Positions 7,358 through 11,430 of a DNA stretch of 11,430 bases are shown here, piece after piece. Within the stretch, counting starts at the first letter, position 1. Every line of letters starts with the position of its first letter. The stretch lies in assembly GCA_031270755.1 (NCBI GenBank), contig JAISWV010000212.1, positions 1-11,430 on the forward strand. The letters are read 5' to 3'. The notes beneath the pieces are model-generated. The model was not told where the DNA came from. It did no database searches and worked only from the letters and a program-made list of their open reading frames with translations. The stretch comes from Synergistaceae bacterium (GTDB lineage: Bacteria; Synergistota; Synergistia; Synergistales; Aminobacteriaceae). Position numbers and translations under genes: made by a program.

Positions 7358-7393
7358 ACTTGTCTTTAGCTATTCCAACTTCAGGTTTTCATC

Positions 7394-9010
7394 TTGATTC
7401 ACGAAAAGAGGGATCTCACGATAGAGCTTTACAAATGGCAGTTGGACGCCTATTCCAGGATACGGGGACAAAGCGCTGTGCTGTCCGCGCCCACCGGCGC
7501 CGGGAAAACTTTGGTCGCTTACCTTTGGGCCAATCTTTTGGACGAGGAGGGCAACACGACGACGCCGGAGGCGAAGCGCGTCATATTCACGGCGCCCATC
7601 AAGGCTTTGAGCAACGAGCGTTATATGGATCTCAGGAGAATGGGGTTCGACGTGGGGATCGAAACCGGCGATTTCAAACGCAACGAAGAAGCCCGGATCA
7701 TTTGCTGCACCCAGGAGATCTACACGATGAAATACACGGGGCAATCCGGGCAGATGCTGATCGTGGACGAATTTCACTATATTTTCAACGACTCCGACCG
7801 CGCGCGCACTTACATCGACGGGATAAAAAACACCCATCCCGGCACGTCCATTCTCGTGATGTCCGCCACGTTTGGAGGCGTCAAAGCCGTGGGCCGTTAC
7901 CTGTCGGAGGTGGCGCTCCGCTCCTTCGTCATCTACGAGAGCCGCCAGCGGATGACGCGCCTGCTCTTCGTGCCCGACAACCCCATGACGCTCAAAACGG
8001 TCCACGACGCCCTCATCTTTTTGTTTTCCCAAAAAGGGACCTTCGACTTGGCCTTTCAAATCGCCAAGGCCCGTAAAAAACTTTCCCGTGAAAGATTGGC
8101 GCGTTTGGAGGAGCTGGCCGGTATTTTGGAGGTCGCCAAAATTCAAATGCCGCTGCTTTACGGTGTCGGGATATACCACGGAGGGATGTTTCCCAAAGAA
8201 AAGCTGCTTGTGGAATCGGCTTTCAGGGAGCGCATCCTGGACGTCGTGTGTGGTACCAGCGCTCTGGCGCTGGGGGTGAACCTCCCTGCCCAGTACGCCG
8301 TGTTCGCCCAGCTCGTTCAGTATCACCAGGACGAACCCATCACCAAAAACGAATTTTTACAAATGGCGGGGCGCGCCGGACGCAAGGGGCTGTTCGACCC
8401 GGGGTTCGTGACGTGGCTTGCGGACTCTCCTTTCGAGCGCCGCGGGTTCCAAACGGGCAAGGTGTTCCGGGCCTTGATGAACCAGCCCGCCGAACCCGCC
8501 TCGGTGACTTTGCGCCCCTCCTATGGCAGGCTCCTGCGCAAGCAGGTACTCCTGGAAGACGAGGCCGAGTACATTGCTCAGTACTCCCTTCCCACAAGCA
8601 GCGCCTCCATCGTGACGGGGATTCTGCACGCGGGCTTGCGCAAAATCGACCGGGTGGTGCGCAAGTTGATGCATGGGAACGAGCGCAACCGGTATCGCTC
8701 CATTCTGGCGGCGATATGGTATGATGAAATGGAAATAGACGAAAACCTAGAGATGGCAATGCTCTTTTTTGAAGAATTGACGCCGGCCGCGCTGATGGCC
8801 GCCCAAATGATTCTGCCTTACGAGCGCAACTACCTGCAGGCGCTTTTGAAAGTCAAACGGTTCGCCAATCGCCTGCCGAAGGGCTATCGCTTTCGCGGGC
8901 TGGACGAGTTGAACGACACCGTGGACGAAATCGACCCCACGATTTACGGTTTCGAGGAAAAACTGGGCGAGATCGATCAAGGACGCGAAGATCTGCGGGC
9001 GACCGTCTAA
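7394..9010 (+). CDS. Compact Ski2-like superfamily 2 helicase
   Basis: An ATP-dependent nucleic-acid helicase, 538 residues long. Visible motifs in order: Q-motif-like LYKWQLDAY (12-20), motif I APTGAGKT (32-39), motif Ia TAPIKALSN (66-74), motif Ib-like TGDF (91-94), motif II DEFH (125-128), motif III SAT (157-159), HGGMFPKEK (262-270), motif V around GTSALALGVNLPA (287-299) and motif VI QMAGRAGRKG (323-332). TAPIKALSN, DExH-Y-I and QMAGRAGRKG together point to the Ski2/Mtr4/HelY group. Those proteins usually have about 900 or more residues; here only about 200 follow motif VI, so much of the typical C-terminal part is missing or replaced. The only start upstream of the Q motif is TTG at 7394, after an in-frame TAG at 7367, and the ribosome site is weak (CAGG at 7382-7385). 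The substrate (RNA or DNA) cannot be told from sequence. Its motifs appear intact, so I expect an active enzyme. Confidence 0.88.
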   Translation: MIHEKRDLTIELYKWQLDAYSRIRGQSAVLSAPTGAGKTLVAYLWANLLDEEGNTTTPEAKRVIFTAPIKALSNERYMDLRRMGFDVGIETGDFKRNEEARIICCTQEIYTMKYTGQSGQMLIVDEFHYIFNDSDRARTYIDGIKNTHPGTSILVMSATFGGVKAVGRYLSEVALRSFVIYESRQRMTRLLFVPDNPMTLKTVHDALIFLFSQKGTFDLAFQIAKARKKLSRERLARLEELAGILEVAKIQMPLLYGVGIYHGGMFPKEKLLVESAFRERILDVVCGTSALALGVNLPAQYAVFAQLVQYHQDEPITKNEFLQMAGRAGRKGLFDPGFVTWLADSPFERRGFQTGKVFRALMNQPAEPASVTLRPSYGRLLRKQVLLEDEAEYIAQYSLPTSSASIVTGILHAGLRKIDRVVRKLMHGNERNRYRSILAAIWYDEMEIDENLEMAMLFFEELTPAALMAAQMILPYERNYLQALLKVKRFANRLPKGYRFRGLDELNDTVDEIDPTIYGFEEKLGEIDQGREDLRATV

Positions 9011-9049
9011 GGGCTCCGCCGGCTGTCATGAATGCGGAATTCGGAATGA

Positions 9050-9073
9050 CGGAAAATAGAGCGGAAAATAGAG
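9050..9073. repeat. Perfect 12-base tandem duplication
   Basis: CGGAAAATAGAG occurs twice in direct succession (9050-9061 and 9062-9073), ending 10 bases before the iadA ribosome site. It is probably a replication-slippage duplication; a regulatory role is possible but unsupported. Confidence 0.85.
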
Positions 9074-9083
9074 AAGACAGAAT

Positions 9084-9088
9084 GGAGG
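9084..9088 (+). promoter_or_regulatory. Ribosome binding site of iadA
   Basis: GGAGG with 7 bases to the ATG at 9096; a strong site that fixes the iadA start. Confidence 0.8.
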
Positions 9089-9095
9089 ATCGCGG

Positions 9096-10271
9096 ATGAT
9101 TTTGCTGCTCAAGAACGGAGAAATTTACGCACCCGATTACGTCGGCATCGCGGACGTGCTCGTTCTGAACGGGCAAATCGCCGCGGTCGAACGGGGAATC
9201 GACATCACCTGCACGGGATTGGACATAGAGGTGCGCAACTTGCGCGGGATGCGTTTGGTGCCCGGATTTATCGACAACCACGTCCATATCATCGGCGGCG
9301 GCGGCGAGGCCGGTTTTTACAGCCGCACTCCCGAGGTGACCCTCTCCTCCGTCACGGAGTGCGGGATCACCACGGTGCTGGGCGTTCTCGGCACGGACGG
9401 CACCACCCGCCATATGGAAACCCTTCTGGCCAAGGCCAAGGGGCTGACCCAAGAGGGCATTACCGCCTACATTTACACGGGCTCTTACGAATTGCCCTTG
9501 ATTTCGCTGACGGGGTCCACGCGGCGGGACATCGTTCTCGTCGAGGAGGTGATCGGCACGGGCGAGGTCGCGGTGTCCGACCATCGTTCGTCGGTTCCTA
9601 CGGTGGAGGAGCTGACGCGCATCGCGTCGGATACCCGCCTCGGGGGAATGCTCAGCGGCAAGGCCGGTGTGCTGAACCTGCACATGGGCAGCGGCAAAGA
9701 AGGCTTCAGCAGTATCTTGAAGGTCCTGAAAGACACGGAGATCCCTATACGGCATTTTTTGCCCACCCATGTGACGCGCTGCCGCGATCTTTTCGAACAG
9801 TCGAAAATTTTCGCGACCCTGGGCGGCACCATCGACATGACGGCCGGCATGAATGAAGCCGGCGGTTTTGCCGGCGCCGTAAGCGTGCCCGACGCGGTCA
9901 ATCTTTGCCTGGAAAACGGCATCGCCATCGACAACATCACCATCAGCTCCGACGGCAACGGCAGCATGGCTCTGTTCGACAAAACGGGACGTGTGGAGCG
10001 TCTCATCGTCACGAAACTGTCCGGCTTGCGCAGAGAAGTGAAATCTCTAGTCGCCAGCGGGCTGGACTTGTCCATGGCCCTGAAGCCCTTTACCTCCAAC
10101 GTGGCGAGGGTGTTCGGGTTCGCCAAGAAAGGCCGCATCGAGGTGGGGCGAGACGCGGATATCACCATTCTCGACGGGGACATGAACGTCGATTCGGTCA
10201 TCGCCCGGGGAGTGACGATGGTGGAATCCGGGAAGGCGGTCGTCAGAGGAACGTTCGAAGAGCAGCGGTAG
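9096..10271 (+). CDS. iadA: Isoaspartyl dipeptidase (beta-aspartyl peptidase)
   Basis: IadA is a binuclear metal amidohydrolase that cleaves beta-aspartyl (isoaspartyl) dipeptides from damaged proteins and peptide catabolism. The 391 residues match the length of the Escherichia coli enzyme (about 390), and much of the sequence aligns by eye with what I recall of it. Recognisable active-site residues: H62 and H64 in PGFIDNHVHIIGGGGEAG, E71, Y131 in TGSYELP, R164 in SDHRS, H196 in LHMG, H225 and R228 in LPTHVTR, and D286 with S290 in SSDGNGS. Odd point: where E. coli has the carbamylated bridging Lys162 (VKCAISDHRS), this protein has Glu157 (GEVAVSDHRS), next to a one-residue insertion. Glu at this place occurs in other amidohydrolase subtypes, so the enzyme may still be active. 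The start is secured by a strong ribosome site. It is probably co-transcribed with the amidohydrolase gene that follows within about 40 bases. Confidence 0.93.
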   Translation: MILLLKNGEIYAPDYVGIADVLVLNGQIAAVERGIDITCTGLDIEVRNLRGMRLVPGFIDNHVHIIGGGGEAGFYSRTPEVTLSSVTECGITTVLGVLGTDGTTRHMETLLAKAKGLTQEGITAYIYTGSYELPLISLTGSTRRDIVLVEEVIGTGEVAVSDHRSSVPTVEELTRIASDTRLGGMLSGKAGVLNLHMGSGKEGFSSILKVLKDTEIPIRHFLPTHVTRCRDLFEQSKIFATLGGTIDMTAGMNEAGGFAGAVSVPDAVNLCLENGIAIDNITISSDGNGSMALFDKTGRVERLIVTKLSGLRREVKSLVASGLDLSMALKPFTSNVARVFGFAKKGRIEVGRDADITILDGDMNVDSVIARGVTMVESGKAVVRGTFEEQR

Positions 10272-10312
10272 CGCGGCGGTCCCGTAAAAGAAGGTGAAGT
10301 GCCATCAAAATC

Positions 10313-11430
10313 TTGTACAACGGAGTCGTTCGGACGTGCGTGCCCGGGCAGGGCCCGGCGCGGGCCGTGGCGTTCGAGGAGGGAGACTCGGAAAAGCAGG
10401 GAAGAATCGTCGCGGTGGGAGGGGATGAAGTCCTGTCCGCCTACGGTTTCGGCGCGGAAAAAATAGACTTGGCCGGCCGCCTTTTGCTGCCTGGATTCAT
10501 CGACAGCCACATGCACCTTGTACTGACAGGGCACAGCGAAGGGCAGCTGAAGCTGGCAGGGGCGAAAAGCGTCGCGGAGCTCGTCGCCCGGGGAAAGAGC
10601 TACGTCGAAAAGAGAACGGCGGAAGGGGAATGGGCGGAAGGAGAGTGGGTCGAGGGGAACGGCTTCGACCAAAACGAGTTCGACGTCCCCGTTTTGCCGG
10701 ACCGGGCCACGGTGGACGCCATCTCCCGGGAGCGCCCGGTCCTGCTGACCCGGAGCTGTTACCACGTCGCCGCGGTCAACAGCGCTCTTCTGGCGAAGCT
10801 CGACCCCTCCGCCGAGTGTCCGGGGGTGGAACGCGACGAGCACGGAGAGTTCACCGGCGTCGTCCGCGAGACCGGCATCGCGCTGCTGCGCCCCTTTCGG
10901 CCCGCCCCCTCCCGCCGGGAGGTCGAGCGCCGCATTCTCTCCGCGTCTCGGAACATGGTCCGGGCCGGGCTGACCTCGGTCCAATCGCACGACATGGGGG
11001 AAGGGGACGAAAAAACTCACGTACTCAGCGCGTTTCGCGACCTGGCTCGGTCGGGCCGCCTGCCTTTGCGCGTTTACGAGGGCTCGTCTCCCCGCGGCCT
11101 CCAACACCTGCGCCAGTTCCTCTTCTGCGACGAATGGAAAGATCCTCACCCTTTCTTCAAGCTGGGATTCGTCAAAATGGTGACGGACGGCAGCCTCGGC
11201 GCGCGTTCCGCTTATCTGAGGGAGCCTTACTCGGACGCGCCGGAGACGCGGGGATGGTCCGCCTACACCCAGGAAGAGCTGGAGGCCTGCGTCTTCGAGG
11301 CCCACAGGGCGGGCAGGCAGCTGGCGATCCACGCCATCGGCGACGCGGCCCTGGAGCAGGTGCTGCTCGCTATGGAAAAACTACCGGATACACGCGGACG
11401 CCGGCACCGGATCGTCCACATGATGACGGG
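10313..11430 (+). CDS. YtcJ-like amidohydrolase (Amidohydro_3), 3' end missing
   Basis: A metal-dependent amidohydrolase of the YtcJ/N-substituted-formamide-deformylase-like group; 372 codons are visible and the frame is open at the window end. Motifs, counted from the TTG: LLLPGFIDSHMHL with the HxH metal ligands at 66 and 68, EGNGFDQNEF typical of the family's insert, VKMVTDGSLGARSAYL with the candidate bridging Lys288, AIHAIGD with His340, and RIVH with His369. The final catalytic Asp would lie past the edge. Substrate cannot be predicted; these enzymes act on amide or cyclic amide bonds. The start is uncertain: an in-frame TGA at 10295 leaves only TTG at 10313 or a non-standard ATC at 10304, which is better spaced from AAGGTGA (10291-10297) and would give the usual opening xKILYNG. 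Placement just after iadA suggests a joint peptide or amide catabolic operon. Its G+C is visibly higher than that of the flagellar genes. Confidence 0.88.
   Translation, partial: MYNGVVRTCVPGQGPARAVAFEEGDSEKQGRIVAVGGDEVLSAYGFGAEKIDLAGRLLLPGFIDSHMHLVLTGHSEGQLKLAGAKSVAELVARGKSYVEKRTAEGEWAEGEWVEGNGFDQNEFDVPVLPDRATVDAISRERPVLLTRSCYHVAAVNSALLAKLDPSAECPGVERDEHGEFTGVVRETGIALLRPFRPAPSRREVERRILSASRNMVRAGLTSVQSHDMGEGDEKTHVLSAFRDLARSGRLPLRVYEGSSPRGLQHLRQFLFCDEWKDPHPFFKLGFVKMVTDGSLGARSAYLREPYSDAPETRGWSAYTQEELEACVFEAHRAGRQLAIHAIGDAALEQVLLAMEKLPDTRGRRHRIVHMMT

Larger units (their letters stand above)
7093..7393. other. AT-rich divergent intergenic regulatory region
   Basis: About 300 bases lie between the divergent starts of flhA and the helicase gene, with no credible gene. 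Bases 7261-7320 hold only 14 G+C of 60 by hand count, against 30 of 60 at 181-240 (cheA) and 45 of 60 at 10681-10740. The region contains T tracts at 7209-7216 and 7249-7255, an A tract at 7289-7297, a near-tandem 15-base repeat at 7292-7321, and small palindromes at 7324-7334 and 7337-7357. Both promoters must lie here or nearby; the A/T tracts could act as UP elements, bend DNA or bind regulators, but this is inference. Confidence 0.7.
9011..9095. other. Intergenic spacer with repeated CGGAA motifs
   Basis: This 85-base gap between the helicase and iadA contains four CGGAA motifs (9035, 9042, 9050, 9062) and a GTCAT...ATGAC inverted pair (9025-9029 and 9046-9050). It has no T tract after a hairpin, so no intrinsic terminator is evident and read-through from the helicase into iadA is possible. 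Confidence 0.5.

Noticed and set aside
7093..7393. A flagellar sigma-28 or sigma-54 promoter for flhA
   Set aside because: I searched by eye for TAAA-N15-GCCGATAA and TGGCAC-N5-TTGCA on the minus strand; only partial and wrongly spaced matches such as CCCGATTG were seen.
7327..8076. A 249-codon plus-strand open frame overlapping the helicase start
   Set aside because: The overlapping frame from 7394 carries all helicase motifs; this one turns Arg/His-rich after its first 25 codons. I considered a frameshifted N-terminal extension of the helicase but saw no helicase-like sequence in it.
9485..11332. A 615-codon open frame on the minus strand across iadA and the second amidohydrolase
   Set aside because: It is antisense to two genes with clear catalytic motifs, is rich in Arg, Pro and Ser, and shows no domain or ribosome site; it is a by-product of codon bias.

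Overview
The window looks like a bacterial chromosome segment in which a leftward flagellar and chemotaxis operon meets a rightward set of housekeeping and catabolic genes. No phage, transposon, CRISPR array, tRNA or rRNA was recognised. The gene order flhA-flhF-flhG-(PilZ)-cheB-cheA resembles the fla/che operon of Firmicutes, Thermotogae and Synergistota rather than that of enterobacteria. Together with peptide and amide hydrolases and a G+C-rich coding sequence, this suggests an anaerobic amino-acid-fermenting bacterium, perhaps Synergistota or a Clostridia relative. That assignment is inference from gene order and was not tested by search.

Left part (1-7092, all minus strand, so transcribed right to left): flhA (export gate of the flagellar type III secretion system), flhF (SRP-type GTPase that places flagella), flhG (MinD-type ATPase that controls their number), a YcgR-like PilZ protein (c-di-GMP-responsive motor brake), cheB (receptor methylesterase) and the 5' part of cheA (histidine kinase, cut by the window edge). 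From flhA to cheB the genes abut or overlap by 0-4 bases with Shine-Dalgarno sites inside the preceding gene, so translational coupling is likely. A 63-base gap separates cheB from cheA. The PilZ gene puts c-di-GMP control of swimming in the same transcript as the CheA/CheB adaptation system.

Middle (7093-7393): a strikingly AT-rich divergent intergenic region of about 300 bases with direct repeats, small palindromes and A/T tracts. It should hold the flhA promoter and the promoter of the rightward helicase. flhB, often directly upstream of flhA, is not there, so flhA seems to open its own operon.

Right part (7394-11430, plus strand): a compact Ski2-like superfamily 2 helicase, an isoaspartyl dipeptidase (iadA) and the start of a second amidohydrolase of the YtcJ/Amidohydro_3 type that runs off the window. 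The iadA product has Glu where I expect the metal-bridging carbamylated Lys. The second amidohydrolase has no ordinary start codon at its natural N-terminus.

I did not find a clearly new multi-gene system. The items most worth checking are the iadA active-site substitution, the short Ski2-like helicase, the AT-rich divergent regulatory region and the unusual start codons.
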